Positions 16,025-23,948 are shown, counted from the first letter of the stretch. The stretch: DNA of 64,000 nt from Streptomyces lavendulae subsp. lavendulae (GCF_002803845.1 NZ_CP024985.1:5281501-5345500), one strand, 5' to 3'. The notes: a model not told the origin generated them from the sequence alone. Numbers and translations are program-made.

Positions 16025-17853
16025 GCGGTCAGGCGGCGCCGTCGCTGAGGCTGATGTTCGACGTCACGCGGACGAAGGCCAGCCTCCAGGCCGGCGAACC
16101 GTACCGGGCCGAACTCGCCCGGCTGGCGTCGGGCTTCCCCCTGGGAGGGCAGCGCGGCCCCCTCACGGTGGAAGTGCCGCTGGACGACTTCCTCTCCCGT
16201 CTCAACGTCCTTACGCAATGGCCGCATCCGGAATCCGTTGAATGGGATGCGGATCTCGTCGCGCTGGTCGGCGATGTCCTGGATGACGCCGACACCGCCG
16301 CGGCGCACCTGGGCGAGGGGCCCGAAGCCAGTGCAGACCCGGACGGGACCGAAGTGCTGGCTGCTCTGGGCCCCACTTGGTGTGCGGATCTGACGGACTT
16401 TCAACTCAGGGACATCGCCCGGCTGCTGTCGATGCGGCACGGCGCCAACTTCAGCGTTCCCGGAGCGGGCAAGACCAGGGTCGGCCTCGCCGTCTACGCG
16501 GCGATGAAGGAGCGGGGCGCGGTCCGCCGCCTTCTCGTCGTCAGCCCCAAGTCGGCCTACGAGTCGTGGGACTACGAGAGCCGCGCCTGCTTCCGCGAGG
16601 CTCCGGTGACCCGCGTGATGGGCAAGCTTCCCGATCCGCATGCCGAGATCCTGATCGTCAACTACGAGCGGCTGGACCGAGCGCTCCCCGGGCTCGCCGG
16701 GTGGCTCCGCGCGGCCCCCTCCATGGTGATCCTCGACGAGGCGCACAGGATGAAGCTGGGCGCTGAGGGTATATACGGCAGCGCCTGCATGGCGCTGGGG
16801 CCTCTGAGCAGGCGCCGGCTGATCCTCACGGGGACGCCCGCGCCGAACGGCGCGCGTGACCTGGAGAATCTGCTCTCCTTCGTATGGCCGGGCCACGGCC
16901 GCAGGGTCGTCACCCAGGCCGTCGCTGGCGGAGACCTCGCCTATGCCAGCTCAGTACTGCGCCCGCTCTTCACGCGCACGACCAAGAAGGAGCTGGGGCT
17001 GCCGCCGTTCCAGCCCGTCATCCGTCCGGTACCGCTGGAGGGCTTGCACCGGGAGATCTATGACGCGCTGGTGGGCCGGTATTCGGCCCGCGCGGAGCTG
17101 GCACGGGATGATTTCGACTCCCTCGGGAAGGCGATGCTGCGGCTGCTGATGGCGGCCACGAGTCCCGCCCTGCTTGTGGAAGGGAGTACCAAGCACGAAC
17201 CGGTCAGTTTTCAGGTACCTCCACTGGACATTCCGGACGGGGAGTCGCTCTACACCCTGCTGCAGAACCTTTCTCAGCACGAGCTTCCACCGAAGTACCG
17301 GGTGGTCCGGGAGATCGTGTCGGGGAATGCTGCGGTGGGCCGTAAAACACTGGTCTGGTCGACCTTCGTCCGTAGCATCACCACTTTGCAAGGGCTCTTG
17401 TCGGAGTTCGGGCCCGCGGTGGTCCACGGCGGAACGCCGGACAGGGAGGAGCAGCTCCGCCGCTTCCGGGAAGACCCGGACTGCCACGTTCTTATTTCGA
17501 ACCCGGCGACCCTGGGGGAGGGGATCAGCCTCCACCACGAGTGTCACGACGCCGTCTACGTTGACCGGGACTTCATGGCGGGACGCTTCCTCCAGAGCCT
17601 TGACCGCATCCACCGGCTCGGCCTGGCGCCAGGTACTGAGACTCGCGTCACGGTGCTGGCGGCCACGGAAACGATCGACGAGATCGTGGCCACGCGGCTC
17701 GCGGAAAAACTGGAGTTCATGGGGAGCATCCTCGACGACCCTTCGGTGCGGGCGCTGGGCGATCTGCAGGAGGAACGGCAGGTGGCGAGCGGTATGGACG
17801 AGGCGGACATCCGGGCGGTCCTGGAACACGTGGGCGCTGTCCCGACCCGGTGA
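16021..17853 (+). CDS. SNF2-type DEAD/DEAH helicase-like ATPase of the island cassette
   Basis: The 610-residue SF2 ATPase has an upstream glutamine region (LTDFQLRDIARLLSM), Walker A SVPGAGKT (146-153), motif Ia region RLLVVSPKSAYESWDYE, and Walker B VILDEAH (DEAH 239-242). Motif III is LILTGTPAPNG, and the second lobe has motif IV TLVWSTFVRSI, motif V ISNPATLGEGISL and motif VI SLDRIHRLG. These place it in the SNF2-like group, whose members translocate on double-stranded DNA. No nuclease domain is fused. The GTG start overlaps the ParB-like stop (GTGA), so the two are probably translationally coupled. The methyltransferase begins 121 bases downstream. Motor of a defence complex is the likeliest role. 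Confidence 0.85.
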   Translation: MSGQAAPSLRLMFDVTRTKASLQAGEPYRAELARLASGFPLGGQRGPLTVEVPLDDFLSRLNVLTQWPHPESVEWDADLVALVGDVLDDADTAAAHLGEGPEASADPDGTEVLAALGPTWCADLTDFQLRDIARLLSMRHGANFSVPGAGKTRVGLAVYAAMKERGAVRRLLVVSPKSAYESWDYESRACFREAPVTRVMGKLPDPHAEILIVNYERLDRALPGLAGWLRAAPSMVILDEAHRMKLGAEGIYGSACMALGPLSRRRLILTGTPAPNGARDLENLLSFVWPGHGRRVVTQAVAGGDLAYASSVLRPLFTRTTKKELGLPPFQPVIRPVPLEGLHREIYDALVGRYSARAELARDDFDSLGKAMLRLLMAATSPALLVEGSTKHEPVSFQVPPLDIPDGESLYTLLQNLSQHELPPKYRVVREIVSGNAAVGRKTLVWSTFVRSITTLQGLLSEFGPAVVHGGTPDREEQLRRFREDPDCHVLISNPATLGEGISLHHECHDAVYVDRDFMAGRFLQSLDRIHRLGLAPGTETRVTVLAATETIDEIVATRLAEKLEFMGSILDDPSVRALGDLQEERQVASGMDEADIRAVLEHVGAVPTR

Positions 17854-17925
17854 TCCGGGGCGGCCCACGTGAACCATGAGGCAGGTGGCAGGTTCAGGGG
17901 TCGGATGTGGCGCGTTGATGTCAGC

Positions 17926-17958
17926 GGCAGATGCGACACTGGCCTGTCTGCATCTGCC
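17926..17958 (+). promoter_or_regulatory. hairpin just upstream of the methyltransferase ribosome site
   Basis: GGCAGATGC at 17926-17934 and GCATCTGCC at 17950-17958 are perfect inverted repeats. Inside them GACA/TGTC can extend the stem to 13 bp with a one-base bulge and a 6-base loop. It ends 5 bases before the AGGAGGA at 17964-17970. It could be a terminator for the helicase transcript, an operator, or a translational control for the methyltransferase. Confidence 0.55.
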
Positions 17959-17974
17959 ACACCAGGAGGACTCG

Positions 17975-19186
17975 ATGGATGCCAGCGATCACACGCTGAC
18001 CTCGATTGAGATTTGCGCCGGAGCCGGAGGGCAAGCCATCGGCCTCCACCAGGCCGGCTTCAGTCATCTTGCCCTCGTCGAAATCGACCGGTACGCCGCG
18101 GCCACGCTGCGGCGCAACGTCGCCCAGCGCGACGGCTGGGAATTCGAGCGGAAGTACTGCGATGTCATCGAAGGTGACGTCAAGGAATTCAGTGAGAAAG
18201 TCCAGCTGGAAAAGCCTGTCGAATATCTTCGGGGGCACCAGCTGAAGAAGGGGGAGCTCGACCTCCTGGCAGGCGGCGTTCCGTGTCCTCCGTTTTCCCA
18301 TGCGGGCAAGCAGCTGGGGAAGGACGATGAGCGTGACCTCTTCCCCGAGATGCTGACGCTCGTGGACAAGCTCCGCCCTAAAGCCGTAATGATCGAGAAC
18401 GTGCGCGGCATCAAGGACGACAAGTTCGAGGATTACCGGGATTGGGTCGTGGCGCGCCTGGAGGGTGGCGAAGCCAAGGATCCACACACGAACGAGCTGC
18501 AGACCTTCAAGGGGGCTGGCTACAAGGTGTGTGGGTGGCGAGTCCTGGAGGCCAGTGATTTCGGCGTTCCGCAGCTGCGTCCCCGAGCCATCCTCGTTGC
18601 CATCCAGCAGGAGCTTCTGGCTGTTCAGGATTTCCAGTGGCCGACACCTGATGTGGAGATCACCACCGTCCGCAAGGCCCTTGAGGAGACGATGGAGGAG
18701 CGGTACAAGCCCTTCATCGCCCGGGGCGGCGATCTGGGCCGCCGGGCCCAGAGCAAGCTGGACGCATGGCGTGAGAAGGAAACCGGCGTCGCTCCCACCC
18801 TGGTGGGCGGGTCGAAGAAGCACGGTGGAGCGGACCTCGGTCCCAGCCGTGCCAAGGCGGCGTGGAAGAAGCTGGGAATCAACGCGCTCGGTGTGGCCAA
18901 TTCTCCCCAGGACTGCCTCAACAAGGAGAGCTGGGAAAGGGACCTGCTCCGGGAAGAGGGACCCATGCTCACCGTCACACAGGCGGCGATCATCCAGGGC
19001 TTCCCCCCGGAGTGGGATTTTGAAGGTGACAAGTCCGAGGGTCGCCTTCCGGGCAAGACGGCGCAGTACCGGCAGGTCGGCAATGCTTTCCCACCTCCGG
19101 TAGCGCGCGCCGTGGGAGAAGCCATCGCCAAGGTCCTCCGGGCTGCCGGGCCCCAGCCGCAGGACGGCCCCGAGGGCGAGCGCTAG
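17975..19186 (+). CDS. DNA (cytosine-5-)-methyltransferase
   Basis: The ATG at 17975 follows AGGAGGA and gives 403 residues with the C5-methyltransferase motifs in order. These are motif I (SIEICAGAGGQAIGLHQAGF, S-adenosylmethionine binding), motif IV (GGVPCPPFS, catalytic Cys104), motif VI (IENVRG, Glu141-Asn-Val), motif VIII (PQLRPRAILVAI), a target-recognition region (about 240-350), then QGFPP and motif X (RQVGNAFPPPVA). It transfers a methyl group to C5 of cytosine. The recognised sequence cannot be read from the protein; the NaeI-like partner makes a GC-rich palindrome plausible. It converges with vsr, overlapping by 4 bases. GC is near 65 per cent in sampled stretches, below the flanks. 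Confidence 0.94.
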   Translation: MDASDHTLTSIEICAGAGGQAIGLHQAGFSHLALVEIDRYAAATLRRNVAQRDGWEFERKYCDVIEGDVKEFSEKVQLEKPVEYLRGHQLKKGELDLLAGGVPCPPFSHAGKQLGKDDERDLFPEMLTLVDKLRPKAVMIENVRGIKDDKFEDYRDWVVARLEGGEAKDPHTNELQTFKGAGYKVCGWRVLEASDFGVPQLRPRAILVAIQQELLAVQDFQWPTPDVEITTVRKALEETMEERYKPFIARGGDLGRRAQSKLDAWREKETGVAPTLVGGSKKHGGADLGPSRAKAAWKKLGINALGVANSPQDCLNKESWERDLLREEGPMLTVTQAAIIQGFPPEWDFEGDKSEGRLPGKTAQYRQVGNAFPPPVARAVGEAIAKVLRAAGPQPQDGPEGER

Positions 19187-19650
19187 GAGCCCGGTGCCTG
19201 GCGGTGGCCGCGGCGCTCCTGCACGGCGGCGGCCACCGCGGCAGCGCAGACGTCAGACTGCTCGTGCTCCCAGAACCGGAGCACGAGCCAGCCTGCCTCT
19301 TCGAGCTGCCGGTCCGTATCCCGGTCCCTTGCCATGTTCCGTGCCACCTTCTCGGACCAGTAGCCCGGGTTGGTCTTCGGAGACACGTAGTGTTCCGGGC
19401 AGCCGTGCCAGTAGCACCCGTCGATGAAGACCGCTACCTTCGCTGGCCGGAAGACCAGGTCGGCCGTTCTGCGCAGACCGGGCAGAGGGCGGGCAGCGAT
19501 GCGGTAGCGCAGACCTCTGGCGTGCACGAGGCGCCTGATGACGAGCTCGGGCTTCGTGTCACGGCTCCGGATCGCCTGCATGTTGCGGCGGCGGGCTGCT
19601 GAGGACGCCCAGGAACCCTCTGGAGGCTGCCAGGAACTCTCATCCGGCAT
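19183..19650 (-). CDS. vsr: very short patch repair endonuclease (Vsr)
   Basis: The 155-residue protein shows the Vsr hallmarks: RRRNMQAIRSRDTKPELVIRRLVHARGLRYR at the N terminus and ADLVFRPAKVAVFIDGCYWHGCPEH, holding the catalytic Asp64 and the histidine at 82. SEKVARNMARDRDTDRQLEEAGWLVLRFWEHE follows. Vsr nicks next to T:G mismatches created when 5-methylcytosine deaminates, so it commonly accompanies C5-methyltransferases like the one converging on it here. The N terminus overlaps the 3' end of the NaeI-like gene by 11 bases, so the two are cotranscribed. Length is normal for the family and all main motifs are intact. Confidence 0.95.
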   Translation of the reverse strand: MPDESSWQPPEGSWASSAARRRNMQAIRSRDTKPELVIRRLVHARGLRYRIAARPLPGLRRTADLVFRPAKVAVFIDGCYWHGCPEHYVSPKTNPGYWSEKVARNMARDRDTDRQLEEAGWLVLRFWEHEQSDVCAAAVAAAVQERRGHRQAPGS

Positions 19651-20539
19651 CGTCCTGGTCTCCTTCCATCCGCAAGGCGACCCAGTCCTCCGGCCCCAGC
19701 GTGATCTTGTGGGCTGCCGCGAGGTCCCGCTGCTCGGGGAACTTGCCGCAGAGCAGGGTCAGCCCCTCGCGCGCGAGGCTCTTCCTGATGTTGCGCGCTC
19801 GTCGCAGAGGGTCGTGATGGCCCGCCCCGACTGTGGTGATCACGCTGCGCGGGACCACGAGCCCCTCAAGGTAATTGAACATCATCGCGAACCGGCGTTC
19901 CTGCCCCGGCCGCTTGGCGAGGACCCGGCTGGCCTGTTCTGGCGTGAGGAGTGTCAGAGGGTTGACCGGCAGCGGAGTCCAGTCGTACAGCGGCACGCTC
20001 CAGTGCTCACGGGCGTGTACGGCCAGTCCCCGCTTCCCGTCCCGGTTTCCCGAACCCCGGTAGAGCCAGGAGCGGTGCGCGCGCACCAGCCATGACCTGT
20101 GCCGGCCCCGGCCGAGCTGTATCTGGGTGCAGATGCAGAGCTGGCAGTGAGCTTCGGCTGGGACGGCCCAGTTCGCGCCGACCGTGGCCTTGAAGTCCAC
20201 TGGTACGCCCGCGATCACCGTGTCGAGCGGAGGTTCTTTCGGGAGGTTGAAGGAACGCAGCACTTCGTACTCCAGCTTGGCTCCTACCGATGCCTTCTCG
20301 CCGGGGTGGACGTCTCGGGACAGCAGGTCGTATCGCCCGGTCCTGGCTCCGTCGAGTACATAGTCGATCGCGTTGGCGATCGCACCGGTGTAGAGCCCCG
20401 CGACGTCGAACGGGCGCAGCCCGCTGAGGACGGCCTGCAAGCCGTCGTCCTCAGCGGGAGTGCGCAGGGCGTGCTGGTCCGCGTCGGTATTCGCGCATGT
20501 CTCCCCCGGCCCAAGCAGTACGAGGCGCCCCCTGCTCAC
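19640..20539 (-). CDS. NaeI-like type II restriction endonuclease
   Basis: From the GTG at 20537-20539 the protein has 299 residues, close to NaeI (about 317). It resembles NaeI along the first 150 residues: GLYTGAIANAIDYVLDGARTGRYDLLSRDVHPGEKASVGAKLEYEVLRSF, then LDTVIAGVPVDFKATVGANWAVPAEAHCQLCICTQ. The PD-(D/E)XK set is Glu90, Asp106, Asp115 and Lys117 (VDFK), matching the acidic cluster of NaeI. NaeI cuts GCCGGC and needs a second effector site; whether specificity is the same here is unknown. The GTG overlaps the stop of the SEC-C gene (GTGA), and no stronger start was found, so the true N terminus is uncertain. Downstream it overlaps vsr. Confidence 0.82.
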   Translation of the reverse strand: MSRGRLVLLGPGETCANTDADQHALRTPAEDDGLQAVLSGLRPFDVAGLYTGAIANAIDYVLDGARTGRYDLLSRDVHPGEKASVGAKLEYEVLRSFNLPKEPPLDTVIAGVPVDFKATVGANWAVPAEAHCQLCICTQIQLGRGRHRSWLVRAHRSWLYRGSGNRDGKRGLAVHAREHWSVPLYDWTPLPVNPLTLLTPEQASRVLAKRPGQERRFAMMFNYLEGLVVPRSVITTVGAGHHDPLRRARNIRKSLAREGLTLLCGKFPEQRDLAAAHKITLGPEDWVALRMEGDQDDAG

Positions 20540-21552
20540 CCGCCGAACGCCCCGGAGGCGTCCCCGTGGCATTCCGCGTAGGGCTTGCCTGAGGTGCACC
20601 AGCAGGGGGTGGTGGGGGTGGGGGGCCAGGGGGTGGCCTTGCCGCGGGCGGCGAGGGTGGTGGCGTATTCCGCCAGGAGGGAGGGGGAGGCCGGGGAGGT
20701 CTTCTCCGAGGCGGCGAAGGCCTCGTAGGAGGGGACGCTGCCCGTGACGATGCCGAGGTTGGTGGTGCCCGACGCGGCCAGGGCGCGCAGTGAGGCCTCG
20801 GTGGCGGCGAGGTGGGCCGCGTGGGAGGGGTACTCCGCCGCGAGGGTGGGGTAGGAGGCGACGAGTTCCGAGAGCTCGCGCTGGGGCCAGTGGAGGATCG
20901 CCACCGGGAAGGGGCGCGAGAGGGCGGCCCGGCGGTCGCCCAGTTCGGCGCGCAGGCGGGCGATCTCGGCGCGCAGTTCCGCCGGGTCGTCGGAGCCCAG
21001 GGCCCAGATGCGCTTCGGGTCGTGGAGTTCGTCGAGGGGGATCGGGCCCGAGTGGCGGGTGTCGGCGACCATGTCCCACTCGTCGTGCGGGAGTCCGAGG
21101 AGGCGGCGTACGCGGTGGCGGCCGGTGAGGAGGGCGGCGGTGGCCCGGGTGAGGGGGGTGTCCTCGGAGGTGAGGAGGGTGGCCGCCTCGGTGAAGCACT
21201 CGTGCGAGGCTTCCAACTCGTCGTGGGCCTCCAGGGCTTCCGCGATCACCTCCCAGGGCGCCGGGTCCGTGGGGGCGGCGGCGCGGATGCCCGAGATCAG
21301 GGCGCGGGCCTCGGCCTCGTGGCCGTACTCCCAGAGGTTCGCCGCCTGCAGGGCCTTGATGAGGTGCGGGTTCGCGGGTGCGTCGGCCAGGAGTTGGTCG
21401 TAGAGGGTGCTCGCCCGCTCGCGTGCGTCGCCCAGTTCGAGGTGGGCCGCGGCCTGGAGGAGCAAGGGCTCCTGGTCCTCGGGATAGCGGGTCGCCGTGC
21501 GGATGAGGCGCTCGGCTTCGGCGATGTGCTCGGCAGGCGTGTCGGGGCGCAT
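20536..21552 (-). CDS. SEC-C motif protein with TPR-like repeats
   Basis: The 338-residue protein starts at ATG 21550-21552. The N-terminal half is helical with tetratricopeptide-like spacing (EAERLIRTATRYPEDQEPLLLQAAAHLELGDARERASTLYDQLLADAP). The C terminus is a SEC-C zinc motif, CWCTSGKPYAECHG, like that of SecA, which usually binds zinc and partner proteins. Similar SEC-C proteins are common single genes in streptomycetes and their role is not established. GC and codon use look native, unlike the NaeI-like gene that starts within its stop codon. This marks the right-hand edge of the foreign island. Confidence 0.83.
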   Translation of the reverse strand: MRPDTPAEHIAEAERLIRTATRYPEDQEPLLLQAAAHLELGDARERASTLYDQLLADAPANPHLIKALQAANLWEYGHEAEARALISGIRAAAPTDPAPWEVIAEALEAHDELEASHECFTEAATLLTSEDTPLTRATAALLTGRHRVRRLLGLPHDEWDMVADTRHSGPIPLDELHDPKRIWALGSDDPAELRAEIARLRAELGDRRAALSRPFPVAILHWPQRELSELVASYPTLAAEYPSHAAHLAATEASLRALAASGTTNLGIVTGSVPSYEAFAASEKTSPASPSLLAEYATTLAARGKATPWPPTPTTPCWCTSGKPYAECHGDASGAFGG

Positions 21553-21599
21553 GGTTCACACCGTACTGCTGCTGGTCAGTTGAGGGGGGAGGTCTTAAG

Positions 21600-22463
21600 G
21601 TGCGGGCCGTGCGGGATCGCGTGCGGGTGGTGGTGCAGGGGGGCGGCCGGCGGGGGCGCGGGGGTGCCGTCGCGCGGCTGCTGTGGGTGGGCGCCGAGGT
21701 GATCACCACGGTGGGTGTGGTGGTGGCGTTGCTGGTGGTGCACCAGGTCTGGTGGACGAACCGGCAGGCCGTCGCGGCTGCTCAGGAGCAGGTGCGGGAG
21801 CTGGAGCGGGCCTGGGGGACGGGGACGGGGATGGGGGGAGGGGGCGGTGCGGGTGCCGGTGTGGGTGTGGGGGGAGGGGGCGTTGCGGGGGGTGGCGGTG
21901 GGGGTGCGGATGTGCCCGTTGTCGAGGGGGCGTCGAGTGGGGGCGGGAGTGCTCCTGTCGCTACCGGGCGGCCGGCGGGGGGTGGCGAGCGGGCCGTGCC
22001 CGATCCGGCTCCGGCTCCGGCGCGTGAGGAGGCGTACGCCGTGCTGCGCGTTCCGCGCCTCGGGCTGACCGTGCCCGTCGCCCAGGGCGTCGACAAGCGG
22101 ACCGTGCTGGACAAGGGGTACGCCGGCCACTACCCGGGGACCGCGCAGCCCGGGGCGGCGGGGAACTTCGCGCTGGCCGGGCACCGCAATACGCACGGGG
22201 AGCCCTTCCGCTACATCAACCGGCTCCGGGTGGGCGACGAGCTGCTCGTCGACGTCCGGGGGCGGAGGTACACGTACGTGGTGGGCAAGGTGCTGGACGA
22301 GACCACCGAGCGGGACACCGGGGTGATCGCGCCCGTGCCGCACAGCACGGTCAGGCCCGGCGCCGGGTACACCGAAGCGGGTTCGTACATCACGCTGACG
22401 ACGTGTACGCCCGAGTACACCTCCAAGTACCGGCTGGTGGTCTGGGGCACGTTGAGGTCCTAG
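21600..22463 (+). CDS. class E sortase
   Basis: The 287-residue transpeptidase has a basic N terminus, a membrane helix (about 30-50), a very long Gly-rich linker (75-120) and the sortase beta-barrel. Catalytic residues are His195 (ALAGHRNTHGEPF), Cys269 (LTTCTPEYTSKYRLVV) and Arg278. The TTCTPEY pattern is the class E form, whose members recognise LAxTG sorting signals rather than LPxTG and anchor surface proteins such as long chaplins in Streptomyces. A candidate LAHTG substrate is encoded at 27695. The glycine linker is longer and more repetitive than is common. The GTG at 21600 is the first usable start after the divergent SEC-C gene. Confidence 0.93.
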   Translation: MRAVRDRVRVVVQGGGRRGRGGAVARLLWVGAEVITTVGVVVALLVVHQVWWTNRQAVAAAQEQVRELERAWGTGTGMGGGGGAGAGVGVGGGGVAGGGGGGADVPVVEGASSGGGSAPVATGRPAGGGERAVPDPAPAPAREEAYAVLRVPRLGLTVPVAQGVDKRTVLDKGYAGHYPGTAQPGAAGNFALAGHRNTHGEPFRYINRLRVGDELLVDVRGRRYTYVVGKVLDETTERDTGVIAPVPHSTVRPGAGYTEAGSYITLTTCTPEYTSKYRLVVWGTLRS

Positions 22464-22575
22464 CCCCGGGGAGTCCTGGGGCGGGGCGTTGTCGGTGCTG
22501 TCCGTTAGCATCGGTCGTGAGTACTCGGTCTCGTACGGAGGTTCGGGGCTTGCGGAAGGGGAGGGGGCGGTCCGG

Positions 22576-22911
22576 ATGTCACGACGAGTCGACGCGCGGC
22601 CCCTGCTGTCCTTCCTGGTCTCCTCGCGGGCGGGGGCCCTGCTCGCCGCCCTGCTGGTGTTCGGCGGGATCCTCGGCCTGATGTCGGGGGAGAACCCGCT
22701 GGCCGCCGCCGTGGTCGCCCTGGCCGCGGCCGTCGCCGTCGGAGCCGCCGCGCTGGCGGCCTCCCTCGTGCGGTCCGTGCCGCCGCACCGAATACGCACC
22801 GCGATCCGTGATCGCGAGCAGCGCACGGCCTTCCTGCCGCAGCGCGATCCCGACGCCTCCGGCCGCTCGCGGCCCAGGGCTCCAGGCCGTCCCGTCCTGA
22901 CGGCCGCGTAG
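22576..22911 (+). CDS. DUF6412-like small membrane protein
   Basis: From ATG 22576, preceded by a purine-rich GGGAGGGGG site, the product has 111 residues. Two hydrophobic helices (RAGALLAALLVFGGILGLM and LAAAVVALAAAVAVGAAALAASLV) are followed by a basic cytoplasmic tail (PPHRIRTAIRDREQRTAFLPQRDPDASGRSRPRAPGRP). This resembles the family placed immediately before the YidC-like gene in many streptomycetes (recalled as DUF6412). Function is unknown; the conserved neighbourhood suggests it helps or is inserted by the YidC-like protein. The frame is open further upstream, but the residues there are not conserved-looking. Confidence 0.72.
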   Translation: MSRRVDARPLLSFLVSSRAGALLAALLVFGGILGLMSGENPLAAAVVALAAAVAVGAAALAASLVRSVPPHRIRTAIRDREQRTAFLPQRDPDASGRSRPRAPGRPVLTAA

Positions 22912-23027
22912 GGGCGCGCAGTACTTTCCTCGCCTTCTGCTCACTGATCACTGTTGTCGCCCCTCGCGGGTCGTCGCGCCGAAATGCACCTTCTTCGACG
23001 TTCGACGAGACCCCTCGGAGGGCCCGC

Positions 23028-23837
23028 GTGTCCGTTTTCACCCATCTTGTTGCCGAGCTGGGCCGGCTCATGGAGCCGGTACTGGCCGAGTCCGCGACCG
23101 CTGCCGCGATCGTGCTGTTCACCGTGCTCGTACGGCTCGCCCTGCACCCCTTGAGCCGTGCCGCCTTCCGCGGGGCGACCCCCGTGGCCGGCTGCCTGCC
23201 GACGCTGCTGCAGCTGCCGGTGTTCTTCGTGATGTACCGGGCGTTCTCCTCCTCGGAGGTGGCCGGCGGGGCCAACGAGTTGCTGGGGCACCGGCTGTTC
23301 GCCGCCCCGCTCGGATCCCGGTGGGCCGACGCCCTCGGGGAGGGCGGTCCGTTCGGGGCGCAGGGGCTGGTGTTCCTGGGGCTGTTCGCCGCCGTCGGGG
23401 TGGTGGCCGCGTGGAGCGCGGTGCGCGGGCGGCGGGCCGCCGCGGCGGCGCCCGCGGTGCCGGTCCTGCCGGTGGCCGGTCCGCGCGGGGGCAAGGCCGT
23501 GCCTGGAGGGGCGAAGGGTGGTTCGCGCGGGGCGCGGGCGGGGGCCGGTGCGGGGCGGGCCGGGGCGCCGGCCGCGCTGAGTGCCGAGCAGCAGGCCGCG
23601 ATGCGCAAGCTGGGCGGCGTACTGCCCCTGCTGTCGTTCGGGACGCTGGTCACGGCCGCCGTGGTGCCGCTGGCGGCCGGGCTGTACCTGCTGACCACCA
23701 CGGCGTGGTCCGTCGCGGAGCGGGCCTGGCTGCAGCACCGCAAGGACCGGGCGGCCCGGGCGGACGGGACGGACGGGACGGACGGGACGGACGGGACTGA
23801 CGGGCGGGTTGCGGCGGCCGGTCGGGTCGCGGGGTAG
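23028..23837 (+). CDS. YidC/Oxa1-family membrane insertase-like protein
   Basis: The 269-residue protein has a YidC-like core: FTVLVRLALHPLSRAAFRGATPVAGCLPTLLQLPVFFVMYRAF corresponds to the first two core helices and hairpin, and a Leu/Gly/Val-rich second half supplies the rest. A basic Ala/Gly/Arg loop lies between, where canonical YidC has a short hairpin. The hydrophilic-groove arginine may be present in VRLALHP. It is shorter than housekeeping YidC and lies away from the rpmH-rnpA locus, so it is a paralogue. Its C terminus carries a DGT repeat. The GTG at 23028 follows GGAGGG. Confidence 0.8.
   Translation: MSVFTHLVAELGRLMEPVLAESATAAAIVLFTVLVRLALHPLSRAAFRGATPVAGCLPTLLQLPVFFVMYRAFSSSEVAGGANELLGHRLFAAPLGSRWADALGEGGPFGAQGLVFLGLFAAVGVVAAWSAVRGRRAAAAAPAVPVLPVAGPRGGKAVPGGAKGGSRGARAGAGAGRAGAPAALSAEQQAAMRKLGGVLPLLSFGTLVTAAVVPLAAGLYLLTTTAWSVAERAWLQHRKDRAARADGTDGTDGTDGTDGRVAAAGRVAG
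23763..23803 (+). repeat. 9-bp tandem repeat encoding DGT in the YidC-like C terminus
   Basis: GACGGGACG is repeated four times, followed by a variant, and encodes (Asp-Gly-Thr)n near the C terminus. The unit keeps the frame, so copy number could vary without truncation. Confidence 0.8.
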
Positions 23838-23903
23838 CCGGACGGCCGGCCGTTCCGGGTGGGTGCTGGAGGGGGGCGTTCCAGTCTGTGAACAGGGTCT
23901 TGC

Positions 23904-23948
23904 GGATTGGTCGGCCATCTTGGAGGATCGACCAATCCTCCGATGGCC
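23904..23948 (+). promoter_or_regulatory. two overlapping, mutually exclusive inverted repeats upstream of the FAH-family gene
   Basis: GGATTGGTCG (23904-23913) is a perfect inverted repeat of 23929-23938. Bases 23913-23928 can instead pair with 23935-23948 as a 14-bp stem with a 2-base bulge. Both share bases, so only one can form in RNA; as DNA they make nested palindromes such as GGAGGAT-N6-ATCCTCC. They lie 65 to 110 bases before the ATG, where an operator or attenuator would be. Confidence 0.6.
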
